Assembly: GCA_028583405.1 (NCBI GenBank)
Contig: CM053248.1
Location: 22,065,139 to 22,129,138 of the forward strand
From: Pogonophryne albipinna
Taxonomy: Eukaryota > Chordata > Actinopteri > Perciformes > Artedidraconidae
Direction of reading: 5' to 3'
Length of the DNA: 64,000 bases
Shown here: one piece after another, positions 35,245 through 47,441 of the stretch
Numbering within the stretch: position 1 is the first letter of the stretch
Layout: every line of letters starts with the position of its first letter
The notes under the pieces: model-generated
Databases searched by the model: none
Told to the model about the DNA's origin: nothing
Seen by the model: only the letters and a program-made list of their open reading frames with translations
Translations under genes and position numbers: made by a program

Positions 35245-36387
35245 CTGGAAGAACGAAAATGTCAGCTTTTAGATTTGTGGGTTTGAAACATGTGCTGTGA
35301 GAGTAGGACTGAGAGAGCTGTTAACCATGCTGTTAACCGTTGTGTTGCTTTGTGTAACATGTGTAACAATGCAGCTGTGTAACATGCAGCTTCAGGTGAA
35401 ACTACTTCAGAGAGAGGCTTCGGAAAATCCTCCTCTCATTCCTTCAGTAAACAATAAGTGACATCCTCTCTTCTGTTTATTTGATCTACCATTTAAATGT
35501 CAGTGAGATAAGACTTTTTAACTATTTCATTTTGGTTCCTAAATATACATCACAGAATCCTTTCAATTTTAGCAGATAGATTACATTGATAGATAGATAG
35601 AATATTAGACATGTGACCATAGCCTACACTGAAATAGAACAAAGACTTTGCAGTGCTAAAACGGACCACACACACAAACACACACACATTCAACACATAC
35701 AAACACATAGACAAGTACATTGTGTTGATCAGACAGGACATCAAAAGGCAGATTGGAGTTTTGATTCCAAAAATATTTATCAGAGACTCTGGAAGCAGAA
35801 GAATGCTGATTGGCTGATTCAAATCTTAGTGGGTGGAGCCAGATTTTACGCCTTTAGTATTTATAAAGATTTTTTTTTAAAACAAGGTATTTTCTTGTTC
35901 TACAAAAAAAAGTCTGTATGCCTACCCCAACAGGTCAGGATGCAAGCCACATCGACCTCACATTTTAATCTTTAACAGTTCAATTGGAATTATTTTTGCC
36001 AAATTTGAAGAAATTCCCACCCTGCGTTCCTGACATATCGTGTTTATAGGTATTAGACGTACAACCGGAAAACGTAATTCCTCGGATGTTTTAAAGGAAA
36101 ATAAATAAATAAATGCATTGTCAATGTTTTAAAAGATGGAATTACACTATAAAAGAATGTTGGACCTCATTTCAGCTTAAGATATAGGTATTTCTTTCTT
36201 TTATCAAGAAAACTTTAGGAACGAGTCAGTGCACATCTCCCTGGATGTCCTCATGAGGTTTGAACCTTCCAAACAGTTCTACCTCCAAAGCGTTATCTAA
36301 ACCTCCGATCTGCAGATCACAGTGGAGTCTTAAATCGGCATGCACTATGATGTGCACTCAGTGTAACATCAATGTAAGTTCAGTTAC

Positions 36388-36632
36388 CTTTCCCCCCCCA
36401 GGCTGGTGCTTCAGGTTGTCTGTGGAGCCGACCTTGGACCTGACATTCTTCAGGTCGGGCATTGGAGCCGCTGCAGCCAGAGGGACGGGGGGGCGGCTCT
36501 TCAGCGAGCCCGGGGATTTGGGCGTAGAACGCACCACCGCCACTTTCTTCACTTTGTTGGCCTCCGCCGCAGCCTTCGCAGAGAGTTGGCTAGAGGGAGA
36601 TTTAGTGCCGGGGCTGCTATGGCCACTCCCAT
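36388..36632 (-). CDS. mapt: mapt exon with proline-rich region end and repeat R1
   Basis: Acceptor tgctcaag and donor gtaact bound 245 nt. The translation starts [14 protein letters not shown] (human SGYSSPGSPGT), then [20 protein letters not shown] (human KKVAVVRTPPKSPSSAKS, holding the Thr231/Ser235 sites), then repeat R1: [20 protein letters not shown] and QPGGGK. The KVGS motif corresponds to the MARK-kinase site around human Ser262. Equivalent to human exon 9. Confidence 0.97.
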
Positions 36633-36828
36633 CTTGAGCAATCAGAGAAGCAATGAGTCAGAGGTTTCGAAAAAGTCCTCAGTGGAGGATGGAAGTGAAA
36701 GAATACATAAAAATATAATCAGACTAGGAGCTCTGGGGACTAAAAGCTGACCAAGTTTGATCCAGGACCGGATCAGACTGTGGCAGTGTGTCTAAGGGAC
36801 GCTAAAAGTGATTGCTATTGATTTTTAC

Positions 36829-36867
36829 CTTTTAGATTTTTTGGAGTGGGAGGTTTCTTGGCACTAG
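36829..36867 (-). CDS. mapt: mapt 39-nt micro-exon
   Basis: Acceptor gtgatacag and donor gtaaaa bound 39 nt, phase 1 at both ends, reading SAKKPPTPKNLK: a basic Pro-rich microtubule-flanking segment with one TP site. Symmetric phase allows skipping without a frameshift. Confidence 0.85.
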
Positions 36868-36975
36868 CTGTATCACAACAAATATGACAAATCAAAAGTA
36901 ATTCTTAAATCTTACACCTTATAAAATGACAAATGATAATGAAAAGAATACAAATGAGAAGTGTTGGTTCTGTAC

Positions 36976-37030
36976 CTGCTTGAGCTGCTGATTTTACTCC
37001 TTGGGTTTGAGACTTTGCAAGACCGGGACC
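36976..37030 (-). CDS. mapt: mapt 55-nt coding exon
   Basis: Acceptor tttttcag and donor gtacag bound 55 nt, starting in phase 0 and ending in phase 1. It reads GPGLAKSQTQGVKSAAQA. It is short and poorly conserved but fits both neighbouring phases and has strong splice signals. Confidence 0.83.
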
Positions 37031-37283
37031 CTGAAAAACAGAGAAGAGACGCTGCTTTAACATCAAGAAAGCTGCTTTTATTCAAGTGCAAGTAATCAAA
37101 ACATGTTTGGAGACAATAATCATAAAAAATGAATGTCAAAATTGGTGTAAAGGATGATTCACTATCAAACAAATGAATGTTAGGGTGCCTTCTCAAACCA
37201 GACAAGGATATTGAGCAGCCATCTTTGACCACCTGACCCCCGCTCAGCTCCAAACTCTCAGCAGCATTCAGAGGTGTACTTAC

Positions 37284-37424
37284 TCCGGGCTGCCGGGGCC
37301 CCGGGCTGCTGGTTTTAATGGGGATGGAGCTGGGGCCGTTTCCGGAGGGAGAGTTTGTTTTGTTGCCCCCGGTGACTGGGGATGGTCTTTTAGGGGAAGA
37401 GGTTGGTTTGATAGCAGTTGGGGT
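37284..37424 (-). CDS. mapt: mapt Pro-rich coding exon
   Basis: A long pyrimidine tract ending cacaaag and the donor gtaagt bound 141 nt, 47 codons, phase 0 at both ends. It encodes TPTAIKPTSSPKRPSPVTGG, a lysine/serine stretch and SSIPIKTSSPGPRQPG. This is the basic Pro/Ser/Thr-rich region that flanks the repeats, with several SP sites, as in human PAKTPPAPKTPPSS. Confidence 0.9.
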
Positions 37425-38535
37425 CTTTGTGACGGGGAGGAAAGGAAAAAGGAATACAAAAATCAAAAGTTCTAATGACAATGAACATAAAAGAGGAATG
37501 AGTGAACAAATGAAAAATGACAAAAAGGAATGAATGTATTTCACAAACAAAATGGCAAAGGATTGTTCTGGTTTTATGCAACATGGGTCTTATTTTGAAC
37601 GTCTTCTATCAGTTGTAAACATGGTATAGATCTGGGGGCACGCTCAGTGTACCAAGAAATTAAAGTCGGACAGTGAAACAAATGCTCCAAACTATATGAT
37701 AAAAATAAATGCTATTCTTTAATCCAATGCTTCTAACACATTCAAATCCCAGTTAAAAACATATATAATACTTTAACAGCTAATTGTTGTAAGCTTTTTA
37801 AGGTACTTTTGTATTTGGTTTTGGAGACAACAACTTCAGCATAGTTGCAATGAGGCAGCTGAATTAAATACAACAAATATATATACTGTACTCCGCTGGA
37901 AATAGCAAACACAAACATTTAATGGTGAACAAATGTTCTTGGTGGAGACCAAAAAGAGAGAGAATATTGGACTTAAACAATTATCAGGTGAAAACAAACT
38001 TGACTGAAAATGTGTGATAATATTGTTCTGTAACTGATGGATGTTTAATCAAAAAGCTAACAAGTGCAATATATTATATTTTAAAGCCAATACCATGTCA
38101 GTGGTCCAAATTGGTTTTGGTCAAGTTTTCGATTAGAGAAGGATTGTAGTCATGGTTAAAATACACTTTGACTGAAATAAACACCAGGGTAGGACTTTTG
38201 TAGAAGCATCCATCCTACCCTCTAAGAGCCTTTGTTATTATGATACAGTCTTTTCCAGATTGTAACCCTCGATTTGTGGAACTCTCGCAAGATGGTTGAT
38301 GTAAGGCATTGACCTTGTGTAGGAAAGGTCGTCAGGCAAGAGTTCTCGGAAGATTTTCTCACCTGGAGATCCATTTACAATCTAACTGAATGATTCTTTT
38401 TCCAGTGTTGCCATGTTTCTGAATAAATGGTACAGTAACAGAGAAAAGATGGACAGAGCTGCAAAATATGATCCAATTTGTAAGAAACCAGAATATTCCC
38501 CTAAATAAAAGAAATGATGATTCTTGGTCACATAC
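37425..38535 (-). other. mapt: mapt intron
   Basis: AT-rich sequence without a recognisable repeat or exon. Confidence 0.5.
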
Positions 38536-38570
38536 CTTATCTGCAGAGCCGTTATCGATCTTTGCTTGAG
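38536..38570 (-). CDS. mapt: mapt 35-nt coding exon
   Basis: Acceptor gtctatag and donor gtatgt bound 35 nt (two bases plus 11 codons), encoding AQAKIDNGSADK with the base from the previous exon. It starts in phase 1 and ends in phase 0, matching both neighbours. It lies near the position of GADGKTKI of human tau. Confidence 0.83.
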
Positions 38571-38996
38571 CTATAGACAGAAGAGAGAGTGGCAGACTTT
38601 AGATAACACGTTTATTATCTTTTATGTCTTCCTTATTTCCACCCAGGTGAACTAAATTAAGAAAAGTGTGTGCGTAAACACATTCAAATTAGGCAGAAAA
38701 CTAAACCATATGTTGGTGATATGCAGCATGCATGGTGACACAAAGTGCTTGTGGAAACCAAAAAAGTGGATTTTATTGGGGAACGCATAACCAGCAGAGT
38801 GAGCAAAGATGGAGCCATGAAAGAAAAAGTGGGGAGGGAGGACAACAAGCTTCTCCTCTGGTAAAATAGTTTACGTTCCAATAGAAAAAGTCTTAGGGAG
38901 AGTGCAGCATGGCATACGGTAGAAGCTGCGTTGTAAAAGAAAGAAGTGGAAGGAGTTAACTGAGGAGGGCTCTGGTGAGTATGACAGCAAACAGAC

Positions 38997-39713
38997 CTTT
39001 GAAGATAGGGACCGGCACCATAGACTTTCTGCCCAGAGAGCTTTGGGGGGGAGTTTGGCGGAGCTCAGCGGTACCAGTGGTCAGAGCCGCACTCATGCTC
39101 ATTATGTCTGAGTCATTAGAAATGTCAGGCTTTGAATAGCCGGCTCTGTGTAACCATGAGTCACTGCTGCTGTTTTCAGTCGCCGTATCGGATGGCATTT
39201 TGGTTAAAAGGCTGTCCGTGTCAGAAATGTTCCTGCTGCCATTAAGATCTTCTGAAGGAGAGTCAGAGTGTGACAGACTTTGAGCTTGTTGTGTTTCTGC
39301 TGGCATGCTTTCAAACGTTAAAACGGCTTCATCTTTTTCAGAGCTGTCTGTCTCTCCTTGATTGACCAACAACTCTTTGTCCCCAATGGACGTCAGGTCT
39401 TCCAAAGCAGCGCTCCGAATCAAAGACATCCCGGGCAGATTGCTGGTTTCACACAGGCACTCGGAGGCGTCCAGGCTGATCGCCCTTTGAGAGTCCACGG
39501 CTGCAGGGCTCGCCATGTCGTCCCGTCTTATCTCCGACCCGTGGCTGAGGTCTTCAGAGGCCCATAAAGACTCACTTAGCCTCTTCCCACACTCCTCCAC
39601 CGCCTCATTTCCTGGGTCAATGGGGCAGGAAGCTCCCATGGAGTCAATGCCCTCCCTAGTGGCTCCATCGCCCGCAAACACAAAGTCACTGCAGTCTCCA
39701 GAAGCAGGCTTTG
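38997..39713 (-). CDS. mapt: mapt 717-nt internal exon (exon 4A-like, 'big tau')
   Basis: Acceptor caaattag and donor gtctgt bound 717 nt: two bases, 238 codons, one base, so phase 1 at both ends. It encodes a disordered acidic Ser/Asp/Glu-rich segment with, for example, LWASEDLSHGSEIRRDDMAS, SLSHSDSPSEDLNGS and SSSDSWLHRAGYSKPD. It sits exactly where mammalian exon 4A (about 750 nt, used in big tau of peripheral neurons) lies. Reading past the donor gives only 13 more codons before a stop. I cannot show sequence homology to mammalian 4A. Confidence 0.88.
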
Positions 39714-42204
39714 CTAATTTGTTTGGAAAGGAGATTAATGATGACATTCACAGCACTTGTTTTCCATCTCCCCATTGAAACTAAATATATAATTAAAGAT
39801 GGGACAGAACTGGACAAATGCCGTCCATGACCAAAAGTCTATTTGGATATTTCCATAAACAGAAGAACAGAGAGCTATAAAAAGGTGAGATGTGATCAAT
39901 GGTGGAAAAAAAACCTTCACATGAAATTAAAATGAGATGGAAATGGACATGAATGCATCACATCAGGCTGACAGACAACACATGATGCATTCAAGTGAAC
40001 AGAATGAACAACAGACTACTAACATATTCCTTTCCATAATAATAATAATTAAATACAACAATTATAGAGCTATATAAAGTGTATGCAGTCTGGATTGTGG
40101 CACTGCAACAAATATAGACGTTTACAGTGTAAAATAAGAATTATTATACAAATAAAATAGTATAAAATAATAAAAATGTATAAGTAATAAATTAATACAT
40201 TAATTTATAAGGAATGTGCATGCATTAAAAATACAATTACATTTGTAAATCATTTATTATGTTTAATCATTTTGCCTTTGACTTATACTTTACATTTTAA
40301 ATCACAATATTATCTAAAACATGTTGAAGATGCTTTTTGCTCTGTGACAGATGTGTAGATGTCTTTTTTTAAAGCTTAAATATTTAATTGAATTCATGTT
40401 ATGTAAAATGTTGCTTTGCTTTTGCGTTTTTATACAAATAATAGATCAGACATATAAAGTCAAATAGTGCAGTTTGAGTACATTGTACAATTAATTTTGG
40501 GAAGTGTAATGATAATGCTTTTACTTTAATAACTACATATAAAATGCATCTAAAATGACCCTTCTCTATGGTTTAATGTATTAGTAAGTACCAATTAAAC
40601 CCCGTCAGGTATCACATAAAACTGTCCTGGAGTCCTAACTGTGTTCATATCCATCAGCTGCAGTCATTAAATACAGCCCAAGTGCGATCAATCAAATACT
40701 TAACAGCCTACCTGTTGAAGCTGCTCCTCCTCCTCCTGCTGCTGAACATGATGAGGCAAATGGAAACATATATGAGTAATGACTTTCTGTCATTTTAAGT
40801 CATCAATACACTCTCTCACTGCAAAGAAATCAATACAAAGCCCACACACAGCATGTCTTCAGTTAATGCAGAAAGCCCAGAGCAAATCAAGGTTACATTT
40901 ATCATTGAAAAACAAAGAGATGAATATGCAAACAGTGTTTATGTGAGTGTGACGTTGTGCAGCAGAACCGCACCAAAGGGCCTGCTCCATGTGGTGCTTC
41001 AGCTGTTTCTAACATCATTCTGTTGCATCTGTTTAACAGATCACAGGACGCTTAAATCTGCCTTGAGGTTTGGCGCATTCCCACCATTCTGAAATAGCCA
41101 GCATGTAACCATCTTTTATGTCCGTTTATGATCATGTGTAGTTCTAAAAAGGAGCAAATCATCAACCATTACAGCAAGCATGAAGCCAAGCCAAAGGATA
41201 AACCAAAAATACAAAAACAGCACTCTTTTCCATTCATGATGCTGAAAGAAAAAGATAGTAAGCCACATTTAAATCAGTACAAACACAAGAGCAGCTTCGG
41301 GTCATACAAATTGAAGAAATTGTTCCACATTTTGGGAAATTCTCAAACTTGCTTAGAGTTAGATGAGAAAATTGATACCACTCTCACTTCTGCATGTTCA
41401 ACATGAAGCTACAGCAGCGGGTTAGCTTAGCACAATGACTGGAAGCACGGGTAAAAAGCTAGCCTAAATAAAGCTTTCTAATAATAAACCCTGCATGATA
41501 GGTTACATTTTAGGTACAGTTTGTTGGTTTGTTTAAAGTACACAGATAAAGCAAGATATTTAAAGAATTTACTTTTTGCCATTGGACACTTCAGTGTTTT
41601 CTGATTCATTGAAAAAATATCTTAAGTTGCCAAACAATGTTAGCCAGTGAGCTTTAGTGTCGGAGCAATCATCTGCTCCTTAAAACCCACTGTCTGTGTT
41701 TTAACATTCTCTTGTTTTATTGTTCTGTCTTTTAAATTGTTTTATTTAAGTATTCCAGTAATGTGTGTTGCATGTTTTAAATTGATTGTATTTACTTGTT
41801 TAAAATGAAATGTGTTTTAGGTTGACTTCTAAAATCTGTCCAGGGACTACAGATGAAAAATAGCCTCTTGGCTAACTCTGGCACATTTACAGAAATGTTA
41901 ATTAATGTGCAATGTCCCTGTTAAATAAATGAATAAATCAAATAAAAGTGGTGCTAGAAGAAGGATTTTGTTACTTTTGGACAGATTTGTGCAAGCAGTT
42001 CCCCCGTTTCCTGTCTTCAAGCTAATCGACGTTAAGCTAACCGGCTGCTGGCTGTAGCTTCCTTTGTTGAATCATACAGACCCGATAGTGGTATCAATCT
42101 TCTCATGCAAGAATGAGAATATATTTCCCAAAATGTCAAACTAGGAAAACAACTAAAAGCGCAAGCGGCTGAAAGAGGCAGGAGCTGAAAGACCGGAGGC
42201 GTAC
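39714..42204 (-). other. mapt: mapt introns around the 30-nt micro-exon
   Basis: Strongly AT-rich (notably 40020-40560). Apart from the micro-exon at 40712-40741 I see no coding or conserved element; frames at 40853-41406 are without features. Confidence 0.5.
40712..40741 (-). CDS. mapt: mapt 30-nt micro-exon
   Basis: Acceptor catgttcag and donor gtaggc bound 30 nt, phase 1 at both ends. In the tau frame it reads AGGGGAAST. The acceptor is followed by cagcag, so a tandem-acceptor choice could remove one or two codons. It was chosen because both junctions fit the flanking phases exactly; being so short it is less certain than other exons. Confidence 0.72.
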
Positions 42205-42294
42205 CAAGCTGCCCCTCGCCTCCACATGAAGTGCTCTCTGTTTCTGAGAGCTCAGGCCCTGCCGCTTCAACACCGGCCTTCTCTGACGTCTCCA
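42205..42294 (-). CDS. mapt: mapt coding exon 3 (N-terminal insert type)
   Basis: Acceptor tcctgcag and donor gtacgc bound 90 nt, phase 1 at both ends, encoding ETSEKAGVEAAGPELSETES and a Gly/Cys-containing end. It is acidic, like the projection domain. Symmetric phase makes it a candidate cassette exon, analogous to human exon 2 or 3. Confidence 0.87.
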
Positions 42295-43291
42295 CTGCAG
42301 GATAAATGGATGTCAGTCAGTCAGACAAATAGGAATAGCTCATCCCTAAACATCTCTCTAATTTGACAGACTTTCCTCTGGTTTATTAAAGCTAAATTAG
42401 CTCTGAAACGACACCTCCTGACCTCATGCTGTGGTATTTATCACGTTCACAGCCAGAAGCTGTTCAACAGATCAAGGAGTATTTCCACCCGATGACCCTG
42501 CTTTCCACTACATCTTAGGACTCGCTGTCACTCTCACTATTTATGATCAAAGCATGCTCCACCCAGGCTGAAGTGGAGCTACTGTGGCTAATTCTCACAG
42601 GCATAGAGAGACATGACTTCCCATGTTAGTCACCATGTTAGTGTGTGGCTAGGGAAGAGATGTTGTTCCCTGTGTAGTTTGTCACACTGTGTTTATACTG
42701 AGAACACAGCTACTGTACATGCAGCAGAATGAATGTAACGTGAAATGCATTTACTTAAGTACTGTCCTTAAGTACACACTTGAGGTACCACTTTCCACTT
42801 TTATTCCACTACAATTCAGAGGGAAATTGGGGGTATTTGTACTTCACTTATTTATCTGACAGCTTTACAAGTTACTTATTTTTCACAGAAAACACAAGAA
42901 ATGTATACATTATGTTTTGTTAGAAATTAAATGACCAAAAGTGCGAACATGTACAGCTGAGAAGCTTCATTGATAAATCAATTAGCCTATTAACAGAAAA
43001 CTATTTGAATACATGGGCAATACATATAAGGCACAATAAATAGGAAAACAAGCAGAAATATGTAGATTCAAACCAAGACGATCTGAAAAAATGAAAAGTG
43101 TAAAGGTGGGAGAAAACCAAGAAACCGAGATTAACATTTCTCGAATTATATCTCTGACAAAAGGAAAAGTTATTGATAAAAAAAGAGAAATGAAGTGGAA
43201 AAACTGCATACAAACTGAAACGTGCTTAATGAAGGTTAAGTTGAGTCAATAAAGTCCGAGCGTCAGACATGAGGCGCGCAGGCGGTCGTAC

Positions 43292-43363
43292 CAGGGTGCA
43301 CCTTGTCGTCACAGAGCTCAGACACAGGTGTAGCCCCGTTTTCACTGACAGCTGCTTCAGGCT
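43292..43363 (-). CDS. mapt: mapt coding exon 2 (N-terminal insert type)
   Basis: Acceptor attcctcag and donor gtacga bound 72 nt, phase 1 at both ends. It encodes PEAAVSENGATPVSELCDDK, acidic and low in complexity. Length and phase resemble human exons 2 and 3, which encode the alternatively spliced N inserts. Its symmetric phase means skipping would keep the frame. Confidence 0.87.
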
Positions 43364-46257
43364 CTGAGGAATAAAGGTTAACTGAAGGTCAGGCTGGAGG
43401 TTCAGCATGAAAGACATTAACTTGAGACACTTGTTTTGAGCTGTTAAATTGAATTAAAATGGTTAAAACCTTTGCAACAGTCACTGTTATTTAGCTGTGA
43501 AATCCTGACTCCCCGTAAATGAGGAAATAAGACAAGAACAAACCATAAAAACACAATGAAACAGGTCTCAAAGTAAAAAATGACCAAATGCTTACATCCT
43601 AAATAATAAAATGGTATGTTGGGGAAGATTCAATCTGTTAGTACATTATAAACATGCACAAGAAACTCTGAAAAAAACCACTTTCTTTCTTAATTTCCCT
43701 CAGCCATATTCACAGAAGCACATAGAAATAAAAAAATTCAAATTTTTAACCCATTAGACAATATTCAAAGGCAGAAATCCTGACATTTATTTAAACTAGT
43801 GTATCCACACAGTCTTTAAAGTAACTTAAATCAATTTATAATGAGCTTGGACGATCAATTTGTCATGAATGTATCATACTATTGGACTTCAAGACTGCAT
43901 AAGAGTTAGAAAAATAACATTTGTAGTAATTGTATTTTTTGTGTAATACATCTAGATTATTTCTATATTTGAATGGCCACAATTATAGGAAAAAAAGCTA
44001 TATGTTAAAATGTATGCTCTGAAAGCATGGAGAGTAAACCAACAAATACAATTGTGGGCTGGACAGAAAAATAATAAATTGAAAGTCATGAGAATGCTCC
44101 ATGAGGGGGAGTTGCAGATTAAGCTGATCGTTGGCTGAACATCGATAATTATTTCAAATACAAATGGCACCTTCCACTTTTTTATATATCTATTCTTAAG
44201 ATATCAATCATAGCCACTTTAACTTTGGAGAAAATCAACTTTTCAAACTAACAACATCCCATTTTAAGTTGATTACTTATTAAAGGAAAAACATTTTGAA
44301 ACCATCATTATTACAATGTACCGCTCTACACATAATGTACCAACTATAACCACTCAACTACCTTTATCCTACAAGCACCACACTTTCCAACTACGTTTCC
44401 GCTCTAACAGATTGATGACACTCACTCTGTGTTTCACCATTGACAGACTGTGTGTGCTGCTGCTGCTTCCTGTTTGCATGTGAGAAGATGGAAAGTGGAA
44501 ACAGGGAGAACGTCTGCACTAATGAGGGCTGTAAACTGGGGAAAGCTAGGCTACGCACTAATTGGCCATACGGTGGATATAAGGGATGAGAAAGAGGAAA
44601 CTGAAACTGATTATTAGCTACTGAACAATGTGCCAGGACAGTTATTACTTATTCTATAACTGTGCAACTGAAACATTTGACATTATTTACCCTTTCATAA
44701 CATGTGCTTTTTTCTGTGCAGCATTAAAGGCCTGATTGTTTATGGACTGAATTGGTAGCGTACAGTGCCACAGGAGCTCGTTCTGACCCAGATGCCTGGA
44801 TTACAGAGCACAGTGCAGCTGCAGTCGGCACTCTAGCATGTCTTGTATCCATTATGTAAAAGTGGGATTAAACAAAGCACAGTTGAAACTGCGGGGCTCG
44901 GCCTCGGCCCCATGATCGGTACCGATCACAGAGACTTTAAGAAACAGCTCGGAGATTTCAATCTTTTTAAATCCCTCTCTTTGGGAACTTTTAAGAATAT
45001 GCTCTGGGATTAAAGCGCCAAAAGGTTGAGTTAAACTCCAATTTGTGGGCCACAAAGATTACCCACAAGTCAGCTTGTTCTCAAGATTAGAAACATGGAA
45101 CTATCGGCAGATACTAAACATGTCATTATTGGTTTATAACACACTGTAATGTAGCTATAAGCACATATGAAGACAGTTTGAAGTGATTTTTCGTAATATG
45201 TTTATGGTGTTAATAAAAACTACATGGCTTAATTTTATGTAGGCATAGCAGATTATTTAACATGCTAATTTATATATGTGCTTAAAAACAATCCAGAACT
45301 TCTCTTTAATTCATACAATGACATATTTACTTAGACAGCTAGTTATTATTATCTGTTAAGAACAGTGCATTATTCATTGGTGTCAATACACATAAATAAA
45401 CTATATTGAAGCAGTTATTATAATCTTTGTAGAGCTTGTTCTTTTAAGCTAATATATGCTAAAGCGCACATGTTCAATATTAGTAAATGTGTTTCAACTG
45501 CAACTGATATAATAAATAAACCATGTTGTGTATTTTTAACAGCTCACTGACGGAGTGAAGCTGGTGTGTTAGATGCCAGAACATCGGAGCTGACCCATGA
45601 CTTAATGATGAGAAGATAATATGAATGCTGTCATCCGGATTAGTCATTATGGTCAGACAGACAACAACAGTGTGTGAAATAGCTCAGCTGCTAATTCATT
45701 TGAATGGGGGTAATGATTTGATGAGGCTCCTGCAGAATAACACAATGTGACGTCATTTGGCGAGCTGCAGCACTGGTCAATCAAATGGGTGCAAACTTTA
45801 AATTAGGAAGTATTTCATTGTTGACTGTGCAGGTGTATTCTACTATGTACAAGTGACATTTATTGCCGATCTGAGTATCCCTCTTAATCATCTTCATGAT
45901 TTTTTTTTAAATAGTATACGGTCAGGAATGGATAAAAAAAAATAAGTCAAATATATATTATGGAAGGTTGTCAAGTGGACTAAGTACATATTAGGCATTT
46001 TAGCTGACTTGATAAAACATATGAGTGTGTATATAATAACATTTATATTATTTCATCCCAATTAAAAGCCTGCTCCTTGTTATTTTTTTATTTTTTGTGA
46101 TATCGTTGGTAAAAACGTACCATGTGCAATTGTAAATAAAAAACCTGTGGAAGAGCCACACTTAAAAGCAAACCTGTAAGAACACAGGGTTGTTTCGGCA
46201 CAGACTGTAAACCCTTGCGATATTGAGACATATAAATGCATTTGACTTATGTCTGAC
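43364..46257 (-). other. mapt: mapt intron between first two coding exons
   Basis: AT-rich intron. One candidate exon with good splice signals but a mismatched phase lies at 44426-44469 (see findings). Otherwise nothing recognised. Confidence 0.5.
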
Positions 46258-46390
46258 CTTTCATGATGCCGTTCTCCTGGTGGTGCTGGTCGCTGATGGT
46301 AATGTTGGCTAAGGAGGAGCTCATGGTGTCTCCGGAGGTGTAGCTGTTGGAGGAGTTGTTCGTGTAGTCCATTGCCAGTCGCAGGTCAGG
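46258..46390 (-). CDS. mapt: mapt first coding exon
   Basis: Acceptor cttctgcag, 18 nt of 5' UTR, then ATG at 46372-46370 and 38 codons plus one base before donor gtcaga. The protein begins MDYTNNSSNSYTSGDTMSSS and includes ANITISDQHHQENG. This differs from the mammalian MAEPRQEFEV start but has the same role: an acidic, Ser/Thr-rich projection-domain start ending at MK(E), like LK(E) in human. Phase 1 fits the exon at 43363. Only 46258-46372 is coding. Confidence 0.9.
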
Positions 46391-47441
46391 CTGCAGAAGA
46401 GCAACAAACGCAGAGGAGGACACAGTTAGTCCGGGATGTGGCACGTAACATATGTCAAGTCATACACTTCAAAGAGCAGCTGACCCGGATGCCCACCTGG
46501 TTTAAGGATTAAAAATGATGAGGACGCACTTCATGGACACTTTGTCTTCTGGCGTGCAACACCAATAAATGTAAACAGACACTGAGTCGGTGAAAAATCG
46601 GTTATTTATACATCTGACGTGGGATCGGCGCTTCATGTTACAGCCTGACAGACAAAAATAGTCCCTTCTAACCATGTGCACGCCGTCCTCGCTGTAATGA
46701 GCTGCACTTCCTAAACAACCTCCTCTGGACAAGTGCAGCATGTGTTTCATGTAATGTTTCAGCATTATCATCACCGTCATTAAGATGCTCACACTCAGGG
46801 CTGGGGAAGAATTCAGATCATTGGCCCAACGATAAGGACTAACTGTAAAAATGCTCAGATACAAATAATAGCCATGCACTGAGAATGTTACTTCAGTTCA
46901 ATTACAGAAGTATTATCATGAAAATGTACCTAAATATAAAGAACTAAAAGTAAAAAAATTCTCCTACAACTAGTTGAGTCATCACATTATTTTATTCTTG
47001 TAGGATTATTTATCAAATGTTCATAACAAGCGTATGAAGTTTTGAGTTTTGCCAAAAGTTTGTTTTATGACTCAAATTATTATGGATTAATCTGGTGATG
47101 ATTATTATCTCCATATATACTAGACTAGATAATATTATTGGATTATTAAGAAAATAATACAAGTGTGTTTTGCAATTACCCAGGGCCCAAAGTGACAGCT
47201 TTAGTATGAACAATACATAGAAATTACTAAAATAATTTTAAAAAGGATCACATCTTCAGATTTGAGAATCTTGATCAAAGGCTCAATAAAAAAACGTTTT
47301 TAATATAAAATGATTATGTAAATTAATCATACTATCAATCGTCTATTTGATTAATCTATAATAAAACATTTTTATAAACTCTTAATATATATTATGTAAT
47401 GTGGTAAGTAACTAAAGCTGTCAAATAATTGTAGTGGAGAT

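Noticed and set aside
36912..37550. 212-codon - strand frame taken as a single exon
   Set aside because: Only 37284-37424 within it has tau-like sequence with acceptor and donor of the right phase. The rest is AT-rich intron that happens to be open.
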